From positions 3,868,333 to 3,932,332 of the forward strand of contig NC_047078.1 in NCBI RefSeq assembly GCF_902459465.1: a stretch of DNA of 64,000 nt, read 5' to 3'. Shown here one piece after another: positions 48,174 to 60,097 of this stretch. The translations under genes and the position numbers were made by a program. Under the pieces are notes generated by a model that did no database searches, was not told the origin of the DNA, and worked only from the letters and a program-made list of their open reading frames with translations. Position 1 is the first letter of the stretch. The number at the start of each line of letters is the position of its first letter. The DNA is from Asterias rubens (taxonomy: Eukaryota > Echinodermata > Asteroidea > Forcipulatida > Asteriidae).

Positions 48174-48234
48174 ACATATTTATTGATAACTTCGTTTGCC
48201 ATACATTAGCATATTTCGGGATTGCGCAATTCAA
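48174..48234 (-). promoter_or_regulatory. Conserved 5S upstream block (shown at copy 8)
   Basis: Upstream of every 5S copy, about -20 to -80, lies a conserved block: AATAAATATGT at -20 to -30 (TATA-like position), then TTGCGCAATCCCGAAATATG and GCTAAT at -75 to -51. It is kept even at broken copies while the rest of the spacer varies. An upstream Pol III element near -25 is known for 5S genes in several animals; a role for the distal part is inference. Confidence 0.55.
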
Positions 48235-48912
48235 CTGGGCGGCATACTACACTCAACAGCGTTCCTGACGCCCCGCGATAGCATTATTTTCAGAGTCCAC
48301 ATTCGACATGTGGTGCTCAAAATATTTAACTCGATGCTCGAAATCATAACGGAACATAGTTCGCGTGGAGGAAAAAAACTGCATGGGAGTGTGGGTGCAA
48401 CGGGAGAGCGCGGCGGTGTAGGTCATTTACGGGGTGCACCACTTTTACACGGGGATATTTCGGTATTGCACAAGGGCGGCATACTACATTCAATAACGTG
48501 CGTGACACTTCGTAGCATAATGTTTTCACCTATTATTGCACAGTCAGTAAGGTTGATCTGGTTCGATAAATCCTTCTCTCTCACCCACGCACCACTAGAG
48601 GTCAATCACTCAGATGAGCTGAACACCCAGTCGCATAAACCATGCATATAAACCAAACTAGCGCTGGCCACTTGTTTTCGAAGAGTGGAAGTGTCTGCAC
48701 AGTGGCATCGTTCAAGAAACAGTCAGGGCCCGAAGCCCACTGTGGAGGAACTGACTTCACAACCATGTATAACCATGGTATAACCAAGTGACCAACTCCA
48801 AGTGACCAACTCACTGACGCCATCATTGACCCATGTGACCATTGTGACCAAGTATTCGAGAATAATCATAGCAAAGCTTCATCGACATTATAATTTTCAC
48901 TCATATCATGTT

Positions 48913-49018
48913 TGTGTAGATCTTTGTATTCTACTTTTAAAATATCTTTCCACCCATATGCACTTTATAACAAACGGTTACAAACGCTTTTCAAAGACCA
49001 ACTCGACCGATCCAAGGC
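48913..49018 (-). mobile_element. Arm of the large foldback MITE in 5S spacer (2 of 3)
   Basis: Same position and nearly the same sequence as 46826-46931. It differs just beyond the end by 'ggcaacaag' versus 'ggcaaaaag'. Confidence 0.8.
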
Positions 49019-50121
49019 AACAAGTTCCTTTAAGGAGCCCTTAAAAAGCTCCTACCAGAGGTTTATGTGTCACTCCATAGAGCAAGGAATTAAACTGTGG
49101 GCATAAAACACTCAAGAGTGCGTGACGATTTATAGCATGTTCAACATGCCATTCAGAATAACGTTTTCTTTCTCCCCAACAAATATCGCTGAAGACGTCA
49201 ACCATCTATTCTTAAAAGCTAAACACGAGTCGCAGCACGGTCGATCCAACAAGCTGGCCTCTTTAAATAAAAAAAAATAATAAAAAAAGGTACATCAAGC
49301 TACCACATGCAGGGGCATTTTATGTGACCACGGTAACCAAGTTAAACTCTTAGCCAACTCAATTACCATCTTTGACCAAGTGACCACCTGAGCAAGTGAC
49401 CAGGAGATCGAGAGCAATTGACCAGGAGACAGTGACCATGCGGCAAGTCATCACATAATGTTCACCAAAATCTGCGACATATCACTCATCACTGGTTTTA
49501 CTGTGACTCTTATCAGCTGTTATCATTTGTTTTATAAACATTCACCCTGGAGCCCACTTCCCCCAAGGCCAGTGATTCTGACCACAGGTCGATCTAGTAT
49601 CAACATACGGTATTGGTGCCTGCACATCATCAAGAAACGGTTGGGGGAGAGGACTTCACAAACATGTATCAAAATCAAAGTAAACCCAGTGACAATCGTT
49701 GACCCTGCATGCTGTGACACGTGAGCAAGTTAGTGACCGAGTGACAACGTGCATCATTGTACCTGAATTCCCAGTAGCTAACTATAACCAAAAATCTCCG
49801 ATTTGTACTCGCCGGTGTCAGTTTCACTTTGACTTTTATCTGCGGTTGATCATAAATTTTATTGTTTTGTAAACATTCACCCTGGTAAAAACCACTTTCC
49901 CAGGGCCAGTGATGATCACTAGCCTAATGGTGTCAATAACAGGCATTAATGCTGAAGAGCTTTTAAGCCATGGTTGAGCATTCTATTGCATCTCTTTAGT
50001 TGCAACTTGAAAAGTACTAAGCCCTATACAGTTATAACGCAAATTATAGCGTCAGACGATTTTTACATAAACAATGCGAAATGCTAAAAAAGCATTTCCG
50101 TTATTAATAATAAAATAAAAA

Positions 50122-50239
50122 GCCTACGACACCCGGTATTCCCAGGCGGTCTCCCATCCAAGTACTGACCGGGCCCGACGTTGCTTAACTTCGGTGATCG
50201 GACGAGAACCGGTGTATTCAACGTAGTATGGTCGTAGGC
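50122..50239 (-). rRNA. 5S rRNA, copy 9
   Basis: 118 nt, consensus, T5 terminator. Followed upstream by a short-type spacer that corresponds to the one after copy 6. Confidence 0.95.
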
Positions 50240-51332
50240 AATCAATTGAGGCCTTTGTACATATTTATTGAAAACCTCGTGTGCCATATCATTAGCATAT
50301 TTCGGGATTGCGCAATTCAGCTGTCGGATTAACTACATACCATAACGTGTATAGCGCTTCGAGGTAGCTCTGATTCTTAAAAAAGCTCAACAGCTATACC
50401 AGAGGTAAATGTGTCACTCAGAGCTAGAAGGAACTGGGTCATAAAACACTCAAGCGTGCGTGACGTTTCAATGATTCAATACACCATGTTCATTGCACAA
50501 TCATTTGAATTGATGGAAATTAGTTTTACCACTTCAAAAAAGAAAGAAAAAAGAGAGGCAAATCAAGCTACCATGCAGAGGCATATTGTCCGATAACGAA
50601 AACTCCAACCAACTCAGTTACCATCTTTGGCCAAGTGACCACTTGAGCAAGTGACCAGATCGAGAGCAAATGACCAGGAGACAGTGACCATGCGGCAAGT
50701 CATCACATAATGTTCACCAAAATCTGCGACATATCACTCATTACTGGTTTTACTGCGACTCGTATCAGCCGTTATCATTACAATAATTGTTTTATAAACA
50801 TTCACCTTGGAGCCCACTTCCCCCAAGGTCAGTGATTCTGACCACAGGTCGATCTAGTATCAACATACGGTATTGGTGCCTGCACATCATCAAGAAACGG
50901 TTGGGGGAGAGGACTTCACAAACGTATCAAAATAACCAAGTAAACTCAGTGACAATCGTTGACCCTGCATGCTGTGACACGTGAGCAAGTTAGTGACCGA
51001 GTGACAACGTGCATCATTGTACGTGAATTCCCAGTAGCTAACTATAACCAAAAATCTCCGATTTGTACTCGCCGGTGTCAGTTTCACTTTGACTTTTATC
51101 TGCGGTTGATCATAAATTTTATTGTTTTGTAATCATTCACCCTGGAAAAAAAACACTTTCCCAGGGCCAGTGATGGTCACTAGCCTAATGGTGTCAATAA
51201 CAGGCATTAATGCTGAAGAGCTTTTAAGCCATGGTTGAGCATTCTATTGCATCTCTTTAGTTGCAACTTGAAAAGTACTAAACAATGCGAAATGCTAAAA
51301 AAGCATTTCCGTTATTAATAATAAAATGAAAA

Positions 51333-51450
51333 GCCTACGACACCCGGTATTCCCAGGCGGTCTCCCATCCAAGTACTGACCGGGCCCGACGTTGCTTAAC
51401 TTCGGTGATCGGACGAGAACCGGTGTATTCAACGTAGTATGGTCGTAGGC
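51333..51450 (-). rRNA. 5S rRNA, copy 10
   Basis: 118 nt, consensus. Shares the T4CA terminator variant and the 70-bp flank deletion with copy 7, exactly 5389 bp away. Confidence 0.95.
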
Positions 51451-52217
51451 GATCAATTGAGGCTTTTGTACATATTTATTGATAACTTCGTTTGCCATAC
51501 ATTAGCATATTTCGGGATTGCGCAATTCAACTGGGCGGCATACTACACTCAACAGCGTTCCTGACGCCCCGCGATAGCATTATTTTCAGAGTCCACATTC
51601 GACATGTGGTGCTCAAAATATTTAACTCGATGCTCGATGGAAACAAAATCATAACGGAACATAGTTCGCGTGGAGGAAAAAAACTGCATGGGAGTGTGGG
51701 TGCAACGGGAGAGCGCGGCGGTGTAGGTCATTTACGGGGTGCACCACTTTTACACGGGGATATTTCGGTATTGCACAAGGGCGGCATACTACATTCAATA
51801 ACGTGCGTGACACTTCGTAGCATAATGTTTTCACCTATTATTGCACAGTCAGTAAGGTTGATCTGGTTCGATAAATCCTTCTCTCTCACCCACGCACCAC
51901 TAGAGGTCAATCACTCAGATGAGCTGAACACCCAGTCGCATAAACCATGCATATAAACCAAACTAGCGCTGGCCACTTGTTTTCGAAGAGTGGAAGTGTC
52001 TGCACAGTGGCATCGTTCAAGAAACAGTCAGGGCCCGAAGCCCACTGTGGAGGAACTGACTTCACAACCATGTATAACCATGGTATAACCAAGTGACCAA
52101 CTCCAAGTGACCAACTCACTGACGCCATCATTGACCCATGTGACCATTGTGACCAAGTATTCGAGAATAATCATAGCAAAGCTTCATCGACATTATAATT
52201 TTCACTCATATCATGTT

Positions 52218-52323
52218 TGTGTAGATCTTTGTATTCTACTTTTAAAATATCTTTCCACCCATATGCACTTTATAACAAACGGTTACAAACGCTTTTCAAA
52301 GACCAACTCGACCGATCCAAGGC
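52218..52323 (-). mobile_element. Arm of the large foldback MITE in 5S spacer (3 of 3)
   Basis: Third spacer copy of the arm. It agrees with copy 2 of 3 (48913) at the 'ggcaacaag' variant rather than with 46826. Confidence 0.8.
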
Positions 52324-53243
52324 AACAAGTTCCTTTAAGGAGCCCTTAAAAAGCTCCTACCAGAGGTTTATGTGTCACTCCATAGAGCAAGGAATTAAAC
52401 TGTGGGCATAAAACACTCAAGAGTGCGTGACGATTTATAGCATGTTCAACATGCCATTCAGAATAACGTTTTCTTTCTCCCCAACAAATATCGCTGAAGA
52501 CGTCAACCATCTATTCTTAAAAGCTAAACACGAGTCGCAGCACGGTCGATCCAACAAGCTGGCCTCTTTAAATAAAAAAAAATAATAAAAAAAGGTACAT
52601 CAAGCTACCACATGCAGGGGCATTTTATGTGACCACGGTAACCAAGTTAAACTCTTAGCCAACTCAATTACCATCTTTGACCAAGTGACCACCTGAGCAA
52701 GTGACCCGGAGATCGAGAGCAAGTGACCAGGAGACAGTGACCATGCGGCAAGTCATCACATAATGTTCAACAAAATCTCCGACATATCACTCATCACTGG
52801 TTTTACTGTGACTCTTATCAGCTGTTATCATTACAGTAATTGTTTTATAAACATTCACCCTGGAGCCCACTTCCCCCAAGGCCAGTGCGGAGTCTGACCA
52901 CAGGGCTTTACTTGCTAGTATCAAGGTATTGGTGTCTGCACATCATCAAGAAAACTTTGGGGGAGAGGACTTCACAAACATGTATCAAAATCAAAGTAAA
53001 CCCAGTGACAATCGTTGACCCTGCATGCTGTGACACGTGAGCAAGTTAGTGACCGAGTGACAACGTGCATCATTGTACGTGAATTCCCAGTAGCTATAAC
53101 CAAAAATCTCCGATTTGTACTCGCCGGTGTCAGTTTCACTTTGACTTTTATCTGCGGTTGATCATAAATTTTATTGTTTTGTAAACATTCACCCTGGTAA
53201 AAACCACTTTCCCAGGGCCAGTGATGATCACTAGCCTAATGGT

Positions 53244-53411
53244 GTCAATAACAGGCATTAATGCTGAAGAGCTTTTAAGCCGTGGTTGAGCATTCTATTG
53301 CATCTCTTTATCCTCTTCACTTGTGTCTACCTCTATGCTTGTGTCAAATAACAGGCATTAATGCTGAAGAGCTTTTAAGCCATGGTTGAGCATTCTATTG
53401 CATCTCTTTAG
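53244..53411 (+). repeat. Local duplication inside the copy 10-11 spacer
   Basis: The segment 'aacaggcattaatgctgaag' to 'ttctattgcatctcttta' occurs at about 53250 and again at about 53350. It accounts for most of the extra 100 bp of this unit (2198 bp) relative to the other long units. Confidence 0.8.
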
Positions 53412-53530
53412 TTGCAACTTGAAAAGTACTAGGCCCTATACAGTTATAACGCAAATTATAGCGTCAGACGATTTTTACATAAACAATGCGAAATGCTAAA
53501 AAAGCATTTCCGTTATTAATAAAATAAAAA

Positions 53531-53648
53531 GCCTACGACACCCGGTATTCCCAGGCGGTCTCCCATCCAAGTACTGACCGGGCCCGACGTTGCTTAACTT
53601 CGGTGATCGGACGAGAACCGGTGTATTCAACGTAGTATGGTCGTAGGC
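53531..53648 (-). rRNA. 5S rRNA, copy 11
   Basis: 118 nt, consensus, T5 terminator. Rightmost 5S gene; beyond it the array decays. Confidence 0.95.
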
Positions 53649-54676
53649 GATCAATTGAGGCCTTTGTACATATTTATTGAAAACCTCGTGTGCCATATCA
53701 TTAGCATATTTCGGGATTGCGCAATTAAGCTGTCGGATTAACTACATTCCATAACGTGTATAGCGCTTCGAGGTAGCTCTGATTCTTAAAAAGCTCAACA
53801 GCTATACCAGAGGTAAATGTGTCACTCCATAGAGCTAGAAGGAACTGGGTCATAAAACACTCAAGCGTGCGTGACGTTTCAATGATTCAATACACCATGT
53901 TCATTGCACAATCATTCGAATTGATGGAAATTAGTTATACCACTTCAAAAAAGAAGGAAAAAAGAGAGGCAAATCAAGCTACCATGCAGAGGCATATTGT
54001 CCGATAACGAAAACTCTAACCAACTCAGTTACCATCTTTGGCCAAGTGACCACTTGAGCAAGTGACCCGGAGATCGAGAGCAAGTGACCCGGAGACAGTG
54101 ACCATGCGGCAAGTCATCATATAATGTTCAACAAAATCTGCGACATATCACTCATCACTGGTTTTACTGCGACTCTTATCAGCTGTTATCATTACAGTAA
54201 TTGTTTTATAAACATTCACCCTGGAGCCCACTTCCCCCAAGGCCAGTGCGGAGTCTGACCACAGGGCTTTACTTACTAGTATCAACGTACGGTATTGGTT
54301 CCTGCACATCATCAAGAAACGGTTGGGGGAGAGGACTTCACAAACGTATCAAAATAACCAAGTAAACTCAGTGACAATCGTTGACCTGCCTGCTGTGACA
54401 TGTGAACAAGTTAGTGACCGAGTGACAAAGTGCATCATTGTACGGGAATTCCCAGTAGCTACCACAACCAAAATCTCCGATTTGTACTCGCGCCGGTGTC
54501 AGTTTCACTTTGACTTTTATCAGCTGTTGATCACTAATTGTTTTGTAAACATTCACCCTGCAACCCACTTTCCCAGTGATCCTGGCACACAAGCCTAACT
54601 TAATTGTGTGTCAATGACAGAAGTTAATGCTGAAGAGCTTTTCATCAGCCATGGATTCTATTGCACCTCTTTATTT

Positions 54677-54731
54677 GCGTGCCACGTCATTAGCATATTT
54701 TGGGATTGCGCATTTCAACTGGGCGACATAC
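54677..54731 (-). pseudogene. Orphan 5S upstream flank (5S gene lost)
   Basis: 'gtgccacgtcattagcatat', 'tgggattgcgca' and 'caactgggcgacatacta' are the upstream block of a 5S unit. Directly left, where a 5S should be, the sequence passes from spacer ('ttctattgcacctcttta') into the flank. A deletion removed the gene and about 25 bp of proximal promoter. Confidence 0.75.
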
Positions 54732-55390
54732 TATACGTGTACATTTTGTACATTCAGTAACGTTCCTGATAGCATATTTTCAGAGACCACATTCGACGTA
54801 GGCCTATACACAACAAAATTAAACTCGATGCTCGATGGAAAAAAATGTTAGCGGAACATAGTTCACACGAGGAATCAACAAAATAAATATTCGTCACTGG
54901 GACCATAGAGGTAGTTTTATCGAGGGCGTGCGACGGGGAGAGCGCGCGCGATGTAGGTCATTTACGGGCTGTACCACTTTGACACGGGGATGGAGTACAA
55001 CAATCGTAAGAGGGGGCGTTGCGTATTACTGTGATACACGAAGACAAACGTGAGATAAAGTTTAGTATAACAAGCTGTCAGATCCAACTTTTGCAATGAT
55101 TGCATTAAACAGTACTTTCCTTTATGAACACCCCAACTTTCCCAAAATGAGCTGTCCCTGTACAAAGTCAATGGCCATCGCGCACACACAACATACGGAA
55201 AAGTTGATAATTGTAACATTTTCCTATTTCATTGGACAGCGTATTAAGGCAACAGGTGTTGTCCATCAAAAACTGTTAAGCTCCAGCAAGACGTTTGATC
55301 CAGCCAGTGCACGAGTTATGGCAAGAGTTGCAATTTCGATATAGTTTTTCACTCCCCGCTATAGGGGCGAGAAAGAAAGTCAATTTGTTT

Positions 55391-55749
55391 CATTGGTAAT
55401 TGTCAAAGACCAGTCTTCTCACTTGGTGTATCTCAACATATGCATAAAATAACAAACCTGTGAAAATATGAGCTCAATTGTTCGTTGAAGTTGCAATACT
55501 ATAATGAAAGAAAAAACACCCTTGTCACACGGTCACACGAAGTTGTGTGCTTTCAGATGCTAGATTTCGAGACCTCAAAATCTAATTATGAAATCAAATT
55601 CGTGGAATAATTCTTTCTCGAAAACTTCGTTTAACTTCAGGGCAGCCGTTTCTCACAATGTTTTATACTAGCTGCCCAAGTATGGTTTTATGCTTCTAAT
55701 TATTTTGAGTACCCATACAGTTCCAATATTGTCCACACTGCCTTTTAAA
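55391..55749 (-). mobile_element. Foldback repeat family A, minus orientation, eroded
   Basis: 'cattggtaattgtcaaagac' at the left, 'ccaatattgtccacactgcc' and TTTTAAA at the right. Only half of the central palindrome remains (GAGACCTCAAAATC). Confidence 0.7.
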
Positions 55750-56189
55750 TAAAAATTAAAGGGCGTTATCATAATTATATAACAAACAATTTACATGAAT
55801 TGCAAAAGAGTAAACTCTTTTTCATAATACTATAAACGATCTATAAAATTCGCTTTTTGTAATCTGGAGTACTTACGGATTTTGTAAGAAATTCTGCTTT
55901 TGAAAAGTCTATTTTTGTTTTGCGTATTCGGGGCCGGAAAAAAAAAACCGCTCAATCAAATGAGTGCTTTGTTCCATTCTATTAATAAGTTTTCTCTTAT
56001 CCCACACATAGCTAACACAGGTCAATCTATTAAAGCTGAACACAGTCACAAATAATTGTTATACTTATAGCATAACAGGATTGTGCAATTTACTATGTTG
56101 CATTTTGTTCGAAGTAGCTTCATGATTACTAATCATGCACAGTCAGAAAGTATGATAATACTTGATTCTCTATTCCAAATGATTTCCAA

Positions 56190-56540
56190 GACGTCGACTA
56201 CCATGAAGCTGAGCACCTGCTTATGCTAAATGAATTCCAGCATTACCTTTCAAGACAAATACCCCTCAGTGACCAGAGACTTCTCATGATGCACAAAATC
56301 ACCCACAACCATGTAGAACTTCATAATGGAAGAACGCTATATCACCACAAGAAACCATGATCCGCTCACTCGTAGAACTGTATACATGTACATTGTGTAC
56401 ATCCTCAAGAACCAAAGCCTATCATAAAACACTTCCCAAATTCCAAAAATTCTGCAAACTGGAATTCACTCCATACACTCACGACCAGCATCAGTGGTTT
56501 CGTCGGACACTGGATGATCTTCCCGAGCTCCGATCCCTGA
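56190..56540 (+). pseudogene. Possible LINE C-terminal fragment, decayed
   Basis: Two frames read QRLLMMHKITHNHVELHNG and, after a shift, SSRTKAYHKTLPKFQKF then WFRRTLDDLPEL. The order resembles the C-terminus of L2/CR1/jockey-type LINE proteins (an LxxxYKI block, then TxAYKxSFFP, then WNxLP). The match is loose and the frame is broken. Confidence 0.3.
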
Positions 56541-58229
56541 CCTGACATAGAGAGGAGCACAATATCAAAATATACTAGCACAACCACCGCATGAGCTGGT
56601 TAACTTTTCTAGATGTAAAGCTACACATTAGTGGCATCATTGAAGAAACTGAGGGCCTTCCCCCTTTGAAGACTACACAATCAATGAACCACTTGTAAAC
56701 AACTCGGTGACCATCGTTGACCCAGTGACCACTAGATTACGCCAAGAACCGAAGTGACAGTGACAAAGTATTCGTATACGTAAAGTTCCCATTACCAAAT
56801 TCTCCGATTTCTACTTGCCGGTCTCAGTTTCACTGTGATTGTTATCAGTTCTGCAGTTGATATCAATAAAGAAGTGATTTATAAACATTCACACTGGAGC
56901 CCACTTCCCAAGGCCAGGCTGGTTCCCACAACCCTTCTCGCTGGCACCGCTGCCTGCTGCTAGTGTCAAAACGGAAAGTGCTGAAAGAGCATGCACAGAG
57001 AAAGTCCTCCTGTTTCTTATTCGGTTTCTCAGGATATTATTTTGTCGATTGTTATAATTCAAAGTTGCTTGCAAGATAACATTTAACACTCTTTCTCAAT
57101 ACTTCACACGGATACAAGAGCCTCTCAAATTGTGTCGATGTTTTTTATAAGTAAACTCACATGCAGTGACACCCTGTAAACCCCAAGTTTACGCTGCCTC
57201 ATGAACTTTGATCAAATTAAGAAAAATTGTGTTGAAAACTGCTCATTCCCAAAAATGACTACCAACCCGAGTTGGAGGTAGAAATCTACCTCCATGAATT
57301 GACCAAGTGACTACGTGAGAAGTGACAGACCAAGAAGGCCTACGCAACCTGTTAATCAAGTAAAAAGCTTCAGTTACCATAGTATTGTATTCACTTGCTT
57401 ACTACTACATGTAGTAAACTTAGTCATGAGCCCACTGCCCCAATACGGCGAACCACTTTCTGATAACGCCCTCTGCTGAATTATCATCCGCCAAACCATG
57501 TTAATTTACCACAGGGTAGCCTCCGGGATCACATTTCCCCATGACACCGGCCCGACGGCCGGCTGGTTGCAGTGGTCAAATATTGCTGGAGTTTTATTTT
57601 TAAATGAGGATTTAAATATTTCGTAACGGTACAAATTTCAAAATCAGACGTATTTTATAGTAACTTCAATTTATAGCATAATTTATTAATTACAATGTAT
57701 AAAATTCAGATAATGTACATTATTACGGTACAGATGTACGCCTATACTTACAAAAACATATTTACAAACCGATATTAAAAACTTCAACAGATAAGTTAAG
57801 AATTTTTTTCTTCCAATAATGTGAAGTAATAAACCAACAACACATCAAAGCGACCCAACCTCATCGAGCTCTTTAAGGAGGGGTCATCTGCTTCAATTTG
57901 CTAAGCAAAACTACGATGGAAACCCGTCACAGACGACATGTGATGTGCTATTTTGACCATGGTAACACTATGCTAGTAAGCAACATTTTGTTTAGAGTTT
58001 CAACAATGTACAATTATAATTGATTCATTTCAAAGTTTCATTAATGAAGTTTTTTTAAGACGAGTTGTCTTCCCTGCAGCCATAATTCTTTTTCTGAAAT
58101 TAAAAAATGTTTCGAATGTTCAAAAACAAAGCATGCACGACGAGGTGAAAACCATTTGCCAAAAGCACACTCAATTTCGAATTTTCACAGCAGACGATCA
58201 TGGCCTAGAATGAAAATAAACCAGTTATT

Positions 58230-58525
58230 TTGAATTTAAAAAAATGGAATTGAATTGAAGAACCTCGAAATTTGCACCACCAGCAAAATGCCACATAGGC
58301 ACACCAAAATGTGTATAAAAAAAAAAATCAGTTTTCAGAGAGGCAATAAGACCAAGTACATCAACAACATGGAAAACTGACATTTTAAAAATGAGTTTGG
58401 GCTGAAAAAAAGAAAAATTGACAAGAACCTGCGATTTACATGCATACATGCCGGCGCCCTACCAAGTGAGTTTATCCGGCCCTGATATTGACCCCATTTT
58501 GTCAATATCTTCGTCGGAAGCCACT
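58230..58525 (-). mobile_element. tRNA-derived SINE (copy 2)
   Basis: On the minus strand: 'gaagatattgacaaaatggg', then an eroded A box (ACTCACTTGGTAGGGCGCC), a decayed B box region, then 'tgtcaatttttcttttttt' and 'cccaaactcatttttaaaat'. It aligns in order with the copy at 12480-12735 and is more diverged in the tRNA part. Confidence 0.6.
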
Positions 58526-59548
58526 CAACCCGTACCGGCCGTCTTTTTTTTGTTCAACTAACAAATACAGTATATACATGTACATGTATTGTGTATGTAT
58601 GAACAAATCAGGTGTGAATTTATACTTCCCATCATAGTTAAAGTGACACTCCAAACACTATGTTACACTAACATATAAAAAAAACAAAAACATTAATATG
58701 CGTTCACTTAATTGGCGTATGGAACTCTTTAGTTTAAACAGATATTTAAAAAACTTCAGTGAAATTGTTCACATTTTGATACTTATTGGCCAGATTGTTT
58801 AAGTCGCAATTTTGTTAAAAAAAAAAACAACATCCAAAACAAACACAAACGGATGCACACTTAATATCTTTATAACGCATAGAGGAAGAATTGTTTGTCT
58901 CGAGTTTGAGTGGCAAGACTAACAACTTGACTGTTTTCTCCGTTATGATATACTAATATTTCGAGATACGTATGCATTTTCTCTCTTCAAAACGGGTCCG
59001 TACGTTTACAAAGCTCTTCTGGACTGCGGCAACTTGTGAATGGTCCAAGATCTTAATACATCGTCTGTTTACTTGCACAAGCAAGTTCCCGTAATTATTT
59101 CTACGACTTTTGATACATAAGTTGCAATAAACCTTTATCATGCTGCATCCATCTTGGTCATGTTCCTCGTATCGAATAACAATAATGCATGCTAACAATC
59201 ACCTTGCAATAAGGAACCAGACTATGTTGTTCTTCCAGCCTCGGTATGGTATAATTGATATCAATGAGATAAATTCAAAATCGCTGCACCATGATAAAGA
59301 TCTATGCCGCGGGACATTAACTCTTTTAATTTACTGTTTCTCTTCTGAAGCTCACTCCACGGTTTCCCACCATCGATTTCATGGTTCATGGAAGTTTAAA
59401 CTCTTCAAACGTTGCCTTCTACTGTTAGCACCATGCATCGATAGTTTATCCTGGCAAGATAACATGCTGCACCTGATCGGGCAGGGCGGAGTTATCGGTT
59501 GTGTAAGCTCAAAGCTTACGGGAAAAGTTAACCAGGAACGTCGGAGTC

Positions 59549-59650
59549 TCATCTTGAATCCTTCTTCCGATCCTTCTTATCTTTCTTCTCCTTGCGATCT
59601 TTCTTGTCTTTCTTGTCTCGATGCTCTTTGTGGTCCCTTGATTTGGATTT
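59549..59650 (-). CDS. Kirre/nectin-like IgSF receptor, terminal exon
   Basis: Acceptor ATTCAG at 59656-59651; 33 codons then TGA at 59551-59549. The peptide is almost entirely Lys, Asp, Arg, Glu and His (for example KSKSRDHKEHRDKKDKKD, ending KKDSR). It continues the basic stretch at the end of the preceding exon (phase 0 on both sides). There is no PDZ-binding C-terminus of the kind found in vertebrate Kirrel proteins. The frame, acceptor and stop are unambiguous. The assignment to this gene rests on phase, strand and the matching composition. Confidence 0.82.
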   Translation of the reverse strand, partial: KSKSRDHKEHRDKKDKKDRKEKKDKKDRKKDSR

Positions 59651-60097
59651 CTGAATAGGTTAAGGAAAGGAAAACAACACATTAGTTACAATAACGAACA
59701 TAGAATACAGTCCCGTGAGGTGGTATTCCATAGTGGGTCAAAAAACGCTCGGTGTCAACAGTAGACGTGAAGAGTTTTCAACAATTTTGGTAAACAGGTT
59801 TTGTATTTTTTTTGTAAAAACTTTCATTTCATTTGTCGTAACAAACTCTCGATCTCCCAAAGCGCAAAGATTCATCTTAAGACGGGTGTATCAACAGCAT
59901 GTACAGTATAGTGGTTTATATGTGTGACATCAATTGTTAGTAATTAAGATTGAATTTCAACAACAGTTTTACTTTAAATCAAAACTGGACGAGAGTAACT
60001 TTTGAACAGTTTGATAAACAGGTGTTTCTTTAACAATTAACACCTTCAATTGTCATAAATAAATTGTCAACATGTCATAGATATAATGCAAACGTAC

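Larger units (their letters stand above)
37950..57420 (-). repeat. 5S rDNA cluster with spacers and decayed edges
   Basis: Eleven 5S units at 39585-53648 are separated by related spacers. Short spacers (about 1.2 kb period) share 'gctgtcggattaactacatt'; long ones (about 2.1 kb) start 'caactgggcggcatactaca' and include a MITE arm. Every spacer is full of GACCAAGTGACC-like words and of 'cattcaccctggagcccact'. Spacer-like sequence without 5S genes extends left to about 38.0 kb and right to about 57.4 kb. The block 44848-46960 recurs 5389 bp later, marking a recent multi-unit duplication. Confidence 0.9.
54850..59548. other. Decayed spacer and intergenic DNA, 3' side of the IgSF gene
   Basis: 5S-spacer words ('gaccatcgttgacccagtga', 'acattcacactggagcccac') persist to about 57.4 kb. 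From 57.5 to 59.5 kb I see only a family B-like trace, one SINE and AT-rich DNA. The 3' UTR of the minus-strand IgSF gene should start at 59548; an ATTAAA on the minus strand at 59330-59325 is a possible poly(A) signal, unproven. Confidence 0.45.

Noticed and set aside
46103-51956. Plus-strand frames of about 150 codons in the long 5S spacers (46103, 48196, 51492)
   Set aside because: They lie in spacer DNA, contain an in-frame indel between copies, resemble no family and start inside the 5S upstream block. They are near-identical because the spacers were duplicated.
43487-53696. Repeated 62-89 codon frames on the minus strand at every 5S copy (reading HTTLNTPVLVRSPKLSNVGP)
   Set aside because: They are simply translations of the 5S rRNA gene and its flank. 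This peptide appears often in automatic annotations and is not a protein.
59140-59658. 172-codon plus-strand frame
   Set aside because: It is antisense to the last exon and 3' UTR of the minus-strand IgSF gene. The SSDPSYLSSPC-like end is the complement of the Lys/Asp-rich codons.
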